A stretch of 64,000 nt of DNA from Sipunculus nudus (lineage: Eukaryota; Annelida; Sipuncula; Golfingiida; Sipunculidae). Position numbers and translations under genes: made by a program. Positions 40,603 through 52,000 of the stretch are shown piece after piece (positions within the stretch are counted from its first letter, which is position 1; every line of letters begins with the position of its first letter). The stretch covers positions 62,001-126,000 of the forward strand of contig JAPPUL010000073.1 of assembly GCA_026874595.1 (NCBI GenBank), written 5' to 3'. The notes below the pieces were generated by a model. It was given only the letters and a program-made list of their open reading frames with translations, searched no databases and was not told where the DNA came from.

Positions 40603-41133
40603 ATGAATAAGATATTAGTATTACTATTTGTAATGTTGTTGGTTTCAAGCTGTGCGACGTCTAAGCTGATTAAAGTAGACACACGTCTTAATAAAGATGA
40701 AGCAAGGGCTCTTCTGGCCAAAGGAAATAATACAATAAAAGGAAGCTCTTTAATTCGTACACGAGGAGGGGATGTAGTAACTTGTGCAGGTAATAAAGTA
40801 TTATTAGTTCCAGCGACATCGTATGCAGTAGATCGTATGGAAAAGCTATTTGGTAATCCGCTAAAAGGTTTTGTAGAAAAAGTTAATGTAAATGAGGTTA
40901 GGACAGATAATAAGTTTGAAGAGAATGAGTATTTAAATCTAACAAAGAGTACAAGATGCGATGCTCAAGGCTTTTTTGAATTTAAGAATGTTGCTGATGG
41001 TGAGTTTTTTATAACAACGAATATAACTTGGGAACTATTTTATTGGTATTATACTGTAAAGCAAGGTGGTTCTGTAATGGAAAAAGTAAGTGTTAAGGGT
41101 GGAGAGACGAAGGATATTGTTTTAGCTCCATAA
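40603..41133 (+). CDS. Lipoprotein with a transthyretin-like/carboxypeptidase-regulatory fold
   Basis: 176 residues. Signal peptide with lipobox LLVSSC, so lipidated at Cys17 and likely in a membrane facing the periplasm. The body has beta-strand text (TIKGSSLIRTRGGDVVTCAG, then GFFEFKNVADGEFFITTNITW) like the small Ig/TTR-type repeat in which a G-x-F-x-F segment is followed by a D/N-x-x-x-G-x-Y/F turn. The function is unknown. The SD AAGGAGAG precedes the ATG. A strong hairpin follows downstream. Confidence 0.75.
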   Translation: MNKILVLLFVMLLVSSCATSKLIKVDTRLNKDEARALLAKGNNTIKGSSLIRTRGGDVVTCAGNKVLLVPATSYAVDRMEKLFGNPLKGFVEKVNVNEVRTDNKFEENEYLNLTKSTRCDAQGFFEFKNVADGEFFITTNITWELFYWYYTVKQGGSVMEKVSVKGGETKDIVLAP

Positions 41134-41300
41134 GTTATAATGCTATTCAACAAAAGTCTCTAAAAAGATTTAAAGGGAGGAGCTATCTATGTCTTGGTCT
41201 TGGCATAGTAATTGGTGGGTATCTGGCTGATATTTATATTAGTCTCTACTTAAGCATCATTTTATTCAAATTAGGTCTAACACACATAAAGGGAACAGAT

Positions 41301-41336
41301 AAAAGGGATACTTTCTTGTGAAAAGTATCCCTTTAC
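41301..41336. terminator. Two-way terminator
   Basis: AAAGGGATACTT pairs perfectly with its complement (41302-41313 with 41323-41334) around a short loop, with A- and T-rich flanks on both sides. It sits between two genes that run toward each other and can serve both. Confidence 0.75.
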
Positions 41337-41349
41337 GTTTAATATATAT

Positions 41350-43429
41350 TTAGTGGACAGGAATATTTAGATTAAATATAAATATTTGTCCGCCTTGATC
41401 TGCTTGATACTTTGCCAAAACTCCTCTAGATTCTCCTTTGCTTTGAACAACGCTAAGCATTGTGTGTTGGCTTAAAGGCAAGCTTTTTTGTATCATATAT
41501 TCACCTACTCCATGTAATTCGTTTATTGTGTAGAATTTTCCATTAGGCTTTTTAGCAACTAAAGCCGAAATATCCCAACTACCAGAGAATTCTGCTGGAG
41601 TTGCCTTTGAAAATGTCCCACCGTATGCTGAGGCTTTAGCAGCAGCCCGCGGATTTTTCTTGCCACCCGCCATCGCAAGAAAATAACCTTGATTAGGCCT
41701 CTTCAGTTTAAGCGTTTTTGGATCAATGAGCAAAGCAAATTTACGTTCTCCCAACTCGTTACCAGAATCTTCGTCAACAATTAATACATCAGCATCGGAT
41801 GCCTTGATCCATTGTAAACCATCGGGTGCAGTTGTCTTAGCTTTGCCATCTTTCCACACAGCAGCAGTACTACCTTCTATAGTCCTCCCTCTCCTGCCAA
41901 CTTCTAACCTTAGTGAGCCATCATATGCACCAACTATTCGAGTAACATCAACAGCAACTGATTTTGGCAGATCTCCATTTGCTTCTTTTATCTCCTCTGT
42001 AAAGTTTGTCAGATCAAATGCTAAAATTGCACCACTATAAGTCATATTTTGAACAAAGCGTTGCTTGTCCACATCAGGGTCTACTGCTGAGTGTTCTGCT
42101 TTGGAATCGCCAACAAAATAGGTAAAATCCTTTGGCTGCTCAGAAGCTTTAGACCACAATAGCATCTGTGTATCCTTGATGGCAACAGGCTTATCGAAAC
42201 CTTTCCACTGATACGAAGTAGGAAAAAAGATAGCTTTAAAAGTGTCTGGTGCATCCTTATTTTGCAAATAGGTATCCATCATCTTGTCTGATGTGTCAAT
42301 CTTAGATATTCCAAGCTTTGCAAAGTCGCTATTTTTCAATGCTAAACCGTAAATCTTCCCATACAAAAGCCCATTGCTTCCAAGAAACTTATCTTTTCCA
42401 TTCGCTCTTTTAGAAAGCTTTTTCCCTGATGCATCAACTCCTTTCTTGCCAACGTAAATACGTAAAGGTGAGGGCTCAACTTCATGATTGTAACCAGATA
42501 AAACAATTACAACATAACCTTTCAATTTAGGATTAATGGGTAGTAGCTTCTCATAGCCTGTCTGGCCCAAAGCCGCTACCTTATAAGCAGTTTCATTTGC
42601 AATGTCAACAACCAACGAGGCAAGCCCCATTGTATCGTTTGTATAAACCTTTTTATTCTCTTTCCCAAACATCTTTTGGATATCCCACTCTTCTGAGACA
42701 AGCCAAACATCATCTACAAAACCAAGCCCTAGCCTATATTTGCCCGCTTTTTCAAAGTGTGCACCACAAAAAGATTGAAAAAAGAAATCTGCGACTGTAA
42801 GCTGCATTTCTTTTTTGAAATCAACTAAAGTACGATTAAATGCTTGATTGACCCAAAGTCCATTTTGAGACTTCGGTTTTACTATTCTCACCAAAAACAT
42901 TGTACACCTGATTAAAAAGCTTCCCTGACCCTTTTACCATCTCAGAAGCTGCTTTATCATTATTTAGAAAGCGTGCAAATTTAGCTCTATCATAGTCGAT
43001 AGTGTGAATATGGGAACCGGTAAAAGTTGCCTCGCTCTTCATTTTCCAAGGATAGGTCTAGCTTGACATTGTGGCGTAGGACTCTGATTGATAGGCGACC
43101 TTGATCGTATTGTTATCTTTTAGCCATGCTGCATGTCCATCTGGATAGACGGTAAGTACCTGTTTAGATGTTTTATCAACTTCTTCTACCGTTGCAATAG
43201 CTTTTATTTTGTTTATATATCGAAAGTTAGTATCTCCACTTTGTCCATCTATAGTTTCCCAAGAGTCATCCGCAAACGAAGCCTCTGCAATTAATGCTTT
43301 AACTTCACCGATTGACTTAAGTTCTTTAGAGCTTTTGTCTCCTTTATATCCTACCAAAAATGTGGACACAAATAATGAAGCTATATAGGCTAATAGCCTT
43401 AGCTTTTCTAACATTTTATTTCTCCTCAT
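41350..43429 (-). pseudogene. Large exported protein of unknown family, broken
   Basis: From the ATG near 43414-43429 a signal-like start (KLRLLAYIASLFVSTFLVG) leads into a soluble domain that ends at a TAG at 43058-43060. The same frame continues (MKSEATFTGSHIHTIDYDRAKF...) to about 42875, where the protein moves to another frame in a short A run. It then stays open for 516 codons to 41350 (LWVNQAFNRTLVDFKKEMQL ... IFIFNLNIPVH). Joined, it would be about 690 residues. The long middle has features of a beta-rich exported protein, and parts recall DUF839/PhoX-like proteins, but I cannot confirm the family. A short C-terminal form could still be made from the ATG at 42900. Confidence 0.6.
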
Positions 43430-43648
43430 AATGCAATACTAATTGCTTTAATTTTTGGTATAAACGATAGTTAATATTTTTATTATGGCAAGCTCCTTTA
43501 ATTTTACTTTGATTATGTACTATTTTTCATAGACTAAGCCAATACTATTGTCTTGTTTAGTCAAGTTCATTCTAAAAAAGTGAGGACAAGCCTATTAAAC
43601 TGCAATATTTAGCCAAATAGGTATTTAGTTATATCATGTTGATATTAC
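43430..43648. other. Intergenic region, nothing recognised
   Basis: AT-rich upstream region of the broken exported protein. No gene or clear repeat is seen. Confidence 0.4.
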
Positions 43649-44541
43649 TTATTTAAGTGTTGACCATGTTCCTACTGCAAAATTCCATATCGTACCGTCC
43701 CAATCTGTAAAGGTATTTATGGCAATATCGCTTTTCTCTATTGCTCTAAGCCCAGATTTACTCCCTTTGCCAACGTTCTTTGTCGGCTTTGATAGTGTTT
43801 TTACAAAAGAGTTAGTAATCTTACCTTTGCCACTAATATAGCCTATAAAACGGCCAAGTCTTATCTTGTCAGCTGCTTGCTTCTGCAGTTGAATAGCTGT
43901 TTTTTACAGCACCACAATTATAGCCAATAAATCCTCCTACATAAGCCTTGTTTTGTACGCTTTCCGCCGTCAGTTTAGTACTCTTTGCATAACTATTTTC
44001 TACTTTGTTATCTTAATCGACATTTCCAATTAGCCCGCCTGCCTTGTGTATGCTACTAACATTACCTGTTGCATAGCTCTCTTCTATTAGTTTGCCAAAA
44101 TTTGTGCCAACAAGTCCTCCTACAGATTCCACTGTTCTATGATTCTCTATTTTACCACTTCCCATCACATGAACATTTTTTATCTGTCCTCCATTCTCTC
44201 CTGCAAGTACATCATATTCCAAGTTCCACTATCTTCCACAAAATCTACTGCTCTATATTTACATTCTTGACTACTCCATCAGATTCTATTCCCCTTATTA
44301 GCCCTGTGGTCATATAAACAGGCCCTGTTTTAAACGACTTTATTAGCTTCTTTTCGTTACCATCTAGCTTACATCTAAACTCTTCTATACGCTCCCAAGA
44401 TGTTAAGCTAATATCAGATGTTAAACAAAACTCCTGTTCCGTTTGAGCTTTTAACTTCTCTTTTATAGAAATACTAATACTGAGTGCAATGTGTATATTA
44501 ATAAAAGATGTGTTTTCATAAGTAAAACTTCTTCTTTTCAA
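43649..44541 (-). pseudogene. GLUG-repeat surface protein, decayed
   Basis: Minus-strand blocks carry GLUG-type repeats: VGGLVGTNFGKLIEESYATGNVSS and AGGLIGNVD (44020-44150), GGFIGYNCGAVKNSY-like text (about 43900-43950), and a typical end DWDGTIWNFAVGTWSTLK (43649-43705). They are in several frames with stops between. The start region (44541-44245) has a poor signal and no repeat. GLUG repeats form beta-helical, secreted or cell-surface proteins, often adhesive. Confidence 0.65.
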
Positions 44542-44759
44542 TTTTTGCTAACCAGTATAGCAACTATTTTCATTATGACAAGTCTCAATTTATGTTATTG
44601 CTCTTTTGAAGAGATTAGTCATTAATATGCTCTTTAACATGAAAAGATGGTTCCGGATTTACGAGCTTTTAAAAGCTTTAGTAACCGTATTAATACTAGG
44701 CTTTAGCAAATTAATTTGATATTATTGGTATTATAATTAAAAGCTAGAGAGTAATTGTC

Positions 44760-45974
44760 ATGAAATATGAGGAATTAAACGAGGAGAATGCATGTCCTGT
44801 AAAGATGTGGACCCAGGGTGTGCCGGTTGACGAGAAGGCAAAGCAGCAGTTAATAAATACTGCAAGAATGCCTTTTGTGTATAAATGGCTTGCAGTTATG
44901 CCGGATGTGCATGTTGGGATAGGATCTACAATTGGTAGTGTTATACCTACTAAGGGAGCAATTATTCCAGCATCGGTGGGTGTGGATATTGGGTGTGGCA
45001 TGATGGCGGTTAAAACATCTTTAATTGCATCTGATTTGCCGGATAATTTGCATGGCTTGCGTTGTGTTATTGAGAAGGCAGTACCACATGGGCGCGTTAA
45101 GCGTCGAAATAGGCGTGATACAGGGGCGTGGCATGATATTCCAAATAAAAGCGTCTTAGCATGGAAGGATTTAGAGAAGGATTTTGGTCGTATTACGGAT
45201 ATAAGGCCTAAACTAAAGAATACAAATAATATTAATCATTTAGGAACGCTTGGAACAGGGAATCATTTTATTGAAGTGTGTCTTGATGAGTCAGATGGAG
45301 TTTGGATAATGTTACATTCGGGTTCTCGTGGGGTTGGGAATGCGATAGGTAGATACTTCATAGAACTTGCTAAGAAGGATATGCGTAAATGGATTATAAA
45401 TCTACCAGACGAAGACTTGTCTTATTTTCCTGAAGGGACGGATCATTTTGATGAGTATGTATTTGCAGTGGAATGGGCTCAGAAGTTTGCCCGTGCAAAT
45501 CGTGAAATTATGATGGCCCATATTATTGAAGCGATGCACAAAGTTATTAAGCCTTTTTTTGCCCAGATGGAAGCAATTAATTGTCATCATAATTACGTAA
45601 CTCGTGAGCATCATTATGGCGAGAATATATTTGTAACTAGAAAAGGTGCGGTACGTGCAAGGAAAGGCGATATGGGTATTATTCCGGGTAGTATGGGAGA
45701 GCGATCTTTTATTGTGCGAGGACTTGGGAATGAAGAGAGTTTTTTTAGTTGCTCTCATGGTGCAGGACGCGTTATGTCGAGGACTGAAGCTAGAAAACGT
45801 GTTTCAGTTGAAGATCACATTGAAGCGATTAAGGATGTTGAATGCCGTCGTGATGCGGGTGTGTTGGATGAAACACCTTCTGCTTACAAGGACATTGATA
45901 AGGTAATGGAAGCACAAAAAGATTTGATTGAGGTGGTATACATACTGAAGCAGATAGTGTGTGTAAAAGGTTAA
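44760..45974 (+). CDS. rtcB: RNA-splicing ligase RtcB
   Basis: 404 residues with the RtcB marks: MPDVHVGIGSTIGSVIPT, VDIGCGMMAVKT with the metal-binding Asp-Cys pair, GTGNHFIEV with an Asn and His, HSGSRGVGN, and the guanylylated His in SCSHGAGRVMSR. It joins a 2',3'-cyclic phosphate or 3'-phosphate RNA end to a 5'-OH end with GTP and Mn2+, for RNA repair. No archease or rtcA/rtcR gene lies next to it. It lies between two GLUG relics. Intact. Confidence 0.95.
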   Translation: MKYEELNEENACPVKMWTQGVPVDEKAKQQLINTARMPFVYKWLAVMPDVHVGIGSTIGSVIPTKGAIIPASVGVDIGCGMMAVKTSLIASDLPDNLHGLRCVIEKAVPHGRVKRRNRRDTGAWHDIPNKSVLAWKDLEKDFGRITDIRPKLKNTNNINHLGTLGTGNHFIEVCLDESDGVWIMLHSGSRGVGNAIGRYFIELAKKDMRKWIINLPDEDLSYFPEGTDHFDEYVFAVEWAQKFARANREIMMAHIIEAMHKVIKPFFAQMEAINCHHNYVTREHHYGENIFVTRKGAVRARKGDMGIIPGSMGERSFIVRGLGNEESFFSCSHGAGRVMSRTEARKRVSVEDHIEAIKDVECRRDAGVLDETPSAYKDIDKVMEAQKDLIEVVYILKQIVCVKG

Positions 45975-46399
45975 AGGTACTAAGAGCTAATAAGAGAGGA
46001 GAGTATGTGAATTTAGGTATTATGAATTGCTGGAATCCTCCATGCAATATTAATTAATGTGTTTTTCATATAGAGACTCTTTTGTAACGGATAAGTTCAT
46101 TTGCTTACATGTATTCTTCTCAAGACTAAAACTTCTCATCCATGATTCTTATCTAAGATTCTTAAATATTGGTATAGATATTTTCTTTATCTAAGTTTTG
46201 GTCATTGTGTCGCTACAGGCATCAACTCCGTCGAATCTTAAGCTGGAGCCTGCTCTGTCGAGACAGCGGCGGTGCCCGCTCCATCGAGCTTCGCCTCTTC
46301 CTCTGCCTAGTAAGACAATTTTTACGGTTGCCATAAAAGCTTTGGCCATTTTCGATCACTAATGAATATCCACACGGCGTCGGCTCTGCCAAACTTCCA
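45975..46399. other. Gap after rtcB with a GC-richer segment
   Basis: A 16-codon frame starting GTG at about 46006 has an AGAGGAG site upstream and may be noise. Bases about 46215-46320 are GC-richer than the surroundings. Short frames there give no recognisable protein. Confidence 0.3.
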
Positions 46400-47340
46400 G
46401 CTCGTATCATTAAACTTCTTTTTTGTAATTTCTGTTGTTGCTAACGCTTCTACAGCTCTACCTCCCACCCCGACTGGCTTAAGACCCGTCCTGTCCAAGC
46501 AGAAACTGTTTTATATTGTGCCGTCATTGAATCCAACAAGGCACTTTTGCCGTCTCTCCAGTTGCATTAACAGCTCCAGTTGCATAGCTGTTTGTTATTT
46601 TAGTCTTATGCAGGTTATCTCCAACAAGGCTGCCGACTTTTGCCGTCTCCCCAGTTGCATTAACAGCTCCAGTTGCGTAGCTGTTTGTTATTTTAGTCTT
46701 ATGCAGGTTATCTCCAACAAGGCTGCCGACTTTTGCCGTCTCCCCAGTTGCATTAACAGCTCCAGTTGCGTAGCTGTTTTCTATTATCCCGCCATTATAG
46801 CCAGCAAGACCGCATGTTTTTGAGTTATGGTTAAGTTTAAACTTTATTTGCACTCATATCCCTTTTCCATAGCTATTTTGTATTGTGCCGCCCTTATAAT
46901 TCAATCCAACAAGACCGCCGACTCTTGCACCCTCTACTTTTATGTCAGTTCCAGTAGGCACATCCACCTTTTCTATAGTGCCATTATTCACCTTAGCAAG
47001 TACTCCCATTGCCTGTAGCAAGCACTTACATCTACTTCAAGCTTTATCTTTAAATCCCTGACTTGGGCAATTTCTTCTATTGCCGCTATGAGCCCAACAG
47101 CACATCATGAAAACGAGTTTATCGTTAGCGTCTTTACCTGGCCAGATTTCCCTTAAAGGCATCTATATTCGCCCTCTTCTTACTGGCTCCACATGTTTGT
47201 CTATTTTCTTGTCCGTCTGCCCATGCTTGTTAGGCTTCTCCTGTTGGTTTTCTAGGCTGTCCTGCCACTGTTCCAGCCTTACTGCAGCCAAGCAAAAACA
47301 TAATACTAGATAAAATCAAGAGCAATAATAATTATACTAA
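46400..47340 (-). pseudogene. GLUG-repeat lipoprotein, decayed
   Basis: At the 5' end (about 47325-47260) the minus strand gives a lipoprotein signal, ILSSIMFLLGCSKAG, then AGQPRKPTGEA and a stop. Further on are VNNGTIEKVDVPTGTDIKV (about 46940-47000), a GGLVG-type unit with IQNSYGKG (about 46865-46920), and three near-identical repeats ENSYATGAVNATGETAKVG (46535-46800). Frames change many times and end near 46520. It was a surface lipoprotein with a beta-helical GLUG domain. It is similar in kind to the relic at 43649-44541, on the other side of rtcB. Confidence 0.65.
46538..46810 (-). repeat. 93-bp tandem repeats (31 residues each)
   Basis: About three copies with a 93-base period; the later two differ by almost nothing. 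The unit encodes SYATGAVNATGETAKVG with a linker GDNLHKTKITN. The frame is preserved through the repeat itself though the surrounding gene is broken. Confidence 0.9.
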
Positions 47341-47457
47341 TATTTACTGGCTCGTTTGACAGAGCATGTTGATATCGTATTTAATGTCAGAAGGCTCGTG
47401 GCAGCATCAAAGATATGTTGCCTATATAGTATATTATTTTGATGGACATATTCATTG

Positions 47458-48378
47458 TTATTTACTTATTTTTAAAATGACATTGCCTTTTTTTCGCCCT
47501 GTATCTACATATTTGTGCCCTTCAACTACATCTTTTAAAAGATAAGTTTTATCTATATTAGCTTTGATTTTGCCTTTTTCAAAAAGTGTTTTTAGTAACT
47601 TAACTTGTCTTTTTGTTTCTTTTGCAACATCAAATCCTCCAACAGTAAAATATTTTCCACCCTTTTTAAGTATATTAATAGCTTCTTTCTTTTTCGTCTT
47701 TCCAACGGCGTCAAAGACAATATCAAATTTCTCATTCAATTTACTATAATCTTGTTCAGAGTATACCACAATCTCATCACTCCCTAGAGCTTTAACCAAT
47801 TCAACACCATCCCTACTACAAACCGACTTAACATGTGCATTATAATATTTTGCAATTTCCAAAGCTGCCACTCCTACTGAACCGGTTGCACCATAAATAA
47901 GTATTTTTGGACTTGGTATTGAGTCTATACCTGCCTTCTTAAGAAAATATATGGCTGTCATCCCACCAAATAAAATAGCTGCCGCCTCATCATAAGAAGC
48001 TGTTTTGGGTTTAAAACATAATACCGCTGTATCCCGTAGAGTAATATACTCAGAGTGTGCACCGAGTTTAAATCCGCAGCTTCCAAATACTTCATCACCA
48101 GCTTTAAATATCTTAACGTTTTTACCTACTTCTTCTATAACCCCCGAGAACGTAGTTCCCAAAATGCCTTCGCTTGGCCTTCTAAAACCAAATATTAATC
48201 TAATCACAATTCTTAAAAACCATGCGGCTTGTAATCCCCGAACACGAACATCTCCAGAGTTAATAGAAGCTGACATAACTTTTATTAATACTTCATTGTC
48301 TTTTGGCTTGGGCTTCTTCAGTTCCATAACTTTAAGCACGTCTGGATCACCATATTTTGTACAAACTACTGCCTTCAT
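47458..48378 (-). CDS. Zinc-free MDR-family oxidoreductase (quinone reductase-like)
   Basis: 306 residues, medium-chain dehydrogenase/reductase fold: N-terminal GroES-like part (PKPKDNEVLIKVMSASINSGDVRVR, GTTFSGVIEEVGKNV) and a Rossmann part with ILIYGATGSVGVAALEIAK. The cysteines and histidines of zinc alcohol dehydrogenases are missing, pointing to the quinone oxidoreductase branch, which reduces quinones or enones with NADPH. The substrate is not deducible. It stands alone. Confidence 0.88.
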   Translation of the reverse strand: MKAVVCTKYGDPDVLKVMELKKPKPKDNEVLIKVMSASINSGDVRVRGLQAAWFLRIVIRLIFGFRRPSEGILGTTFSGVIEEVGKNVKIFKAGDEVFGSCGFKLGAHSEYITLRDTAVLCFKPKTASYDEAAAILFGGMTAIYFLKKAGIDSIPSPKILIYGATGSVGVAALEIAKYYNAHVKSVCSRDGVELVKALGSDEIVVYSEQDYSKLNEKFDIVFDAVGKTKKKEAINILKKGGKYFTVGGFDVAKETKRQVKLLKTLFEKGKIKANIDKTYLLKDVVEGHKYVDTGRKKGNVILKISK

Positions 48379-48603
48379 TATCTATTCCTTGTATTTATTC
48401 ATGGGCTTTTATTAATTTAATATTACAATTCTAATATTTTGCAAGTGTTTATACAATGCAAGTTCCAAAAAGTAGGATGATAAATTTAAATCAAGTGTTG
48501 TTGTTGCATCAAGTGTCAAGATAGCATAATTTAGTTATTATTGTATAATGCTAGTATGTATAAGGCTAGCATTTATTACTTGAGAATTTAGGAGACTATA
48601 TAA

Positions 48604-48933
48604 ATGGCAGGATACTATATAATAAATTATGACTTGAATGCAAATGATAAGTCGTATAACGATATAGAAGAAGATATAAAAGCTTACGTTAAACAAGATC
48701 AGGAAATAGAAGATGAGGTAATAAAAGACAACACTAATCCATATATTAAAAAAATAAATCCAACAACATATATAATATTAGCAAACGATAGCAGCGAAAA
48801 GATTAGAGATGTACTTGAAAAGCATATCAAGTTTAATGATCAAACTTTGTTTGTTGGTGAGATTAATCTTTCGTATGCCTCTTGGGCAACTGGAGAAAGC
48901 TCTTTGCATGAATGGTTAGCAAAGCGTACATAG
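48604..48933 (+). CDS. Small Cas2-like (SinR/VapD-like fold) protein
   Basis: 109 residues. The start AGYYIINYDLNANDKSY and the later INPTTYIILANDSSEKIRDVLEKHI, with FNDQTLFVGEINLSYASW, follow the beta-alpha-beta pattern of small ferredoxin-like proteins related to Cas2/VapD that occur outside CRISPR loci. There is no CRISPR array or cas1 here. The SD AGGAG stands before the ATG. It lies 128 bases upstream of the restriction-methylase gene on the same strand, so they may be co-transcribed. The fold call is from pattern only; no activity is claimed. Confidence 0.55.
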   Translation: MAGYYIINYDLNANDKSYNDIEEDIKAYVKQDQEIEDEVIKDNTNPYIKKINPTTYIILANDSSEKIRDVLEKHIKFNDQTLFVGEINLSYASWATGESSLHEWLAKRT

Positions 48934-49061
48934 CAGTAAGTAAAAAGCTATAAGAGATTCTGGTGTAGTTATCTTCTACCTTTTGTGCAAAAACAATCAC
49001 AACTCCTTGAAAGTAGTATATTAGACTAAAAGTAAATTTATGTATTTTTAAGGAGGTGCAT

Positions 49062-52000
49062 ATGGATCGCATAAGCAAGTACATAAAAGGAATACAAAGA
49101 GAATATAGCGACCAAACAACAGAACATTCATTAAGACATATCCTAAAAGAATTAATTCAAACATATAGTGACAAAAACCTTACTGCTATAAACGAACCTG
49201 GCCGAATCAAAACAAATGAAAAGCATTCAATAGCCCCCGACTTCCTAATTAAGAGAAATGATATAGAAATAGGCTGTGTTGAAACCAAAAATATTGGCAA
49301 AGACCTAAAAGCCAAAGAATACAAAGAGCAATTTAGTATTTACAAAAAAACGTTCTCAAATCTTCTTATAACTGACTATATCCGTTTTGAACACTATCTT
49401 TCTGGCGAGTTAAAAAGTAGAATAGAAATAGCAAGAGTTACGAATGGCAAGATAGAAGTGATTAAAGAAAACCAAGATCACTTTAAAATCCTAATGGAAG
49501 GCTTTTGTAATTACAAAGGATACAGCATAAGCTCGTCATACACGCTTGCAAAACACATGGCATCTCGCACAAGACTATTTGCTAAAATACTTTATGACAC
49601 ACTAGATGAGGACATAAAAACTAAAAATAAAAGTGCTTTACTTGGACAATATGAAAGCTTTAAAAAAAACCTTATCCCGGATATGAAAACAAAGGGTTTT
49701 TCTGATATCTATGCCCAAACAATAAGTTATGGGATGCTTTGGGCACATATGGTTGACCCAGTTAAAGGGAAGTTCTCTAAAGAACGAGCAAATCTAATCC
49801 CGTCAAGCATCCCATTTTTGGATGGACTATTTAAACACATATCAAGTCACGACTTTGACGAGCGGATAAATTGGGTTGTAGAATCACTTACAGAGCTTTT
49901 TGGTGTTACGGATTTACATAATATTCTGGATGATTTTAGGAAGGATAGGGGAGAAAACGACGCATTAATAGACTTTTACGAGCGATTTTTGGGAGAGTAT
50001 GATAGCGCTTTAAGGAAAGTGCGTGGAGTTTGGTATACGCCAAAACCCGTAGTTGATTTTATAGTACGTTCAGTTGATAATATACTTTGTACTGATTTTA
50101 AGATGGAAGGTCTTTCTGATGCAAGTAAAAGAGGGGACTATCACAAAGTACAAATCCTTGACCCAGCAGCGGGTACAGGTACATTTTTGGCATCAGTAGT
50201 TAAATATATTTATGATACTAAGTTTAAGAATATGCAAGGAGTTTGGAGTTCTTATGTAAAGGAGCATCTAATACCGCGCTTGAACGGTTTTGAGATACTT
50301 ATGGCAAGTTATGCGATGGCCCATTTGCATCTTTATTTGCTATTTGAGCTAAAAACAAAATTTAGACCTGTAAAAGAAGATCGTTTTAGAATATATCTAA
50401 CTAACGCGCTTTTTGAAGGAGAAGAGGAGCAACATAGCTTCGAGTTTGCACCATGGTTTAGTGAGGAGGTAAACGAGGCAAATAAAATAAAACGCAAAAC
50501 TCCGCTTATGGTGGTACTGGGCAATCCACCCTATAGCATAAGTACACAAAACAAAGGACAGAGGATAACGAATTTAATTAAAGATTATAAATATGGTCTT
50601 AATGAGAAAAAACTTAATTTAGATGATGATTATATAAAGTTTATCCGTTATGGCCAGCATTTAATAGACAAGAATGAAGAAGGTATTTTAGCATATATAT
50701 CAAACAATAGTTTCCTTGATGGGATTACTCACCGACAGATGAGAAAGTCGCTTTTGGAGAGTTTTGATAAGATATATATATTAGACTTACATGGGAGTGC
50801 TCGTAAGAAGGAAGTATGCCCGGATGGAACAAAGGATGAGAACGTATTTGACATAATGCAGGGTGTTAGTATAAATATATTTGTAAAGACGACTAACAAC
50901 AAAAGTCTTGCAACTGTGTATCATTCTGAGTTATGGGGCAAGCGAGATGTAAAATTTGAAGAGCTTGATAAGTCTAATTTAGATAGCGTAAAGTGGAATG
51001 AATTAGAAAAGAGGGCGCCATATTACTTTTTCGTACCGAAAGATTTTAGTTTGCAAGGGGAATACGATAAAGGATTTAAATTAAATGAGCTTTTTAAAAT
51101 TTATAGTTCTGGAATAGAAACACAAAATGATAAACTATGTATACATTATGGAAAGGATACAATCCGTACATTTCTACAAGATATTACTACCTTTGGGAAA
51201 GATGAAGTCAAGAGAAAATACAATATTACAAAAGAAAGTAGAGATTGGAAATCAGAGTTAGCTTACGCAGATTTAAAAAATAATAACCCTAAAATAGTAA
51301 AGATCGCATATAGACCGTTTGATTACAGATATACGGCATACACGGGGAAGACTAAAGGTTTTATGGGGAGACCAGGATATAAAGTCATGAGACACATGCT
51401 AGTAGGGGAGAATGTTGGGCTAGTATGTTCAAAACAATTAAATACTAATAACTTTAAACATATAAGTATAACAAAGCATATCTGGGAAAGAGGAGGGATT
51501 TCAGCAGTAACAAGTGAGAATGGTTATATATTCCCATTATATCTTTATCCGGATGATGGGCTTGGCAGAGAACCTAACCTAAGTATGAAAATAGCCAGTA
51601 AGATAGCGAGTATAGTGAACTTAACTTTTACAAAGGAGAAGCAAGACGATGAGACAACATTTGCTCCGATAGATATTCTAGATTACATTTATGCTTTATT
51701 GCACAGTCCAAAATATAGGAGTAAATATAAAGAGTTTTTAAGAATAGATTTCCCGAGGGTGCCCTATCCGAATGATAGAGAATACTTTATGGAACTTGTA
51801 AGGTATGGAAAAGAGCTTAGAAAGAGCCATTTGCTTGAAGAGGTTGCGGTTAATGCTGAGATATCGTTTCCGATTGAAAATGGTTGTTTTGTAGATAGAG
51901 CAAGGTTTGAGGAGGCAGATGGAATAAGCCGAGTATATATAAACAAAGAGCAATATTTTGAAGGGGTAGGGAAGGGAGTGTGGGAATTTTATATAGGAGG

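Noticed and set aside
45402-45758. 118-residue minus-strand frame
   Set aside because: Antisense to rtcB, which is intact.
46524-46853. Intact 109-residue repeat protein
   Set aside because: The frame has no proper start or end. It is the open part of a longer broken GLUG protein.
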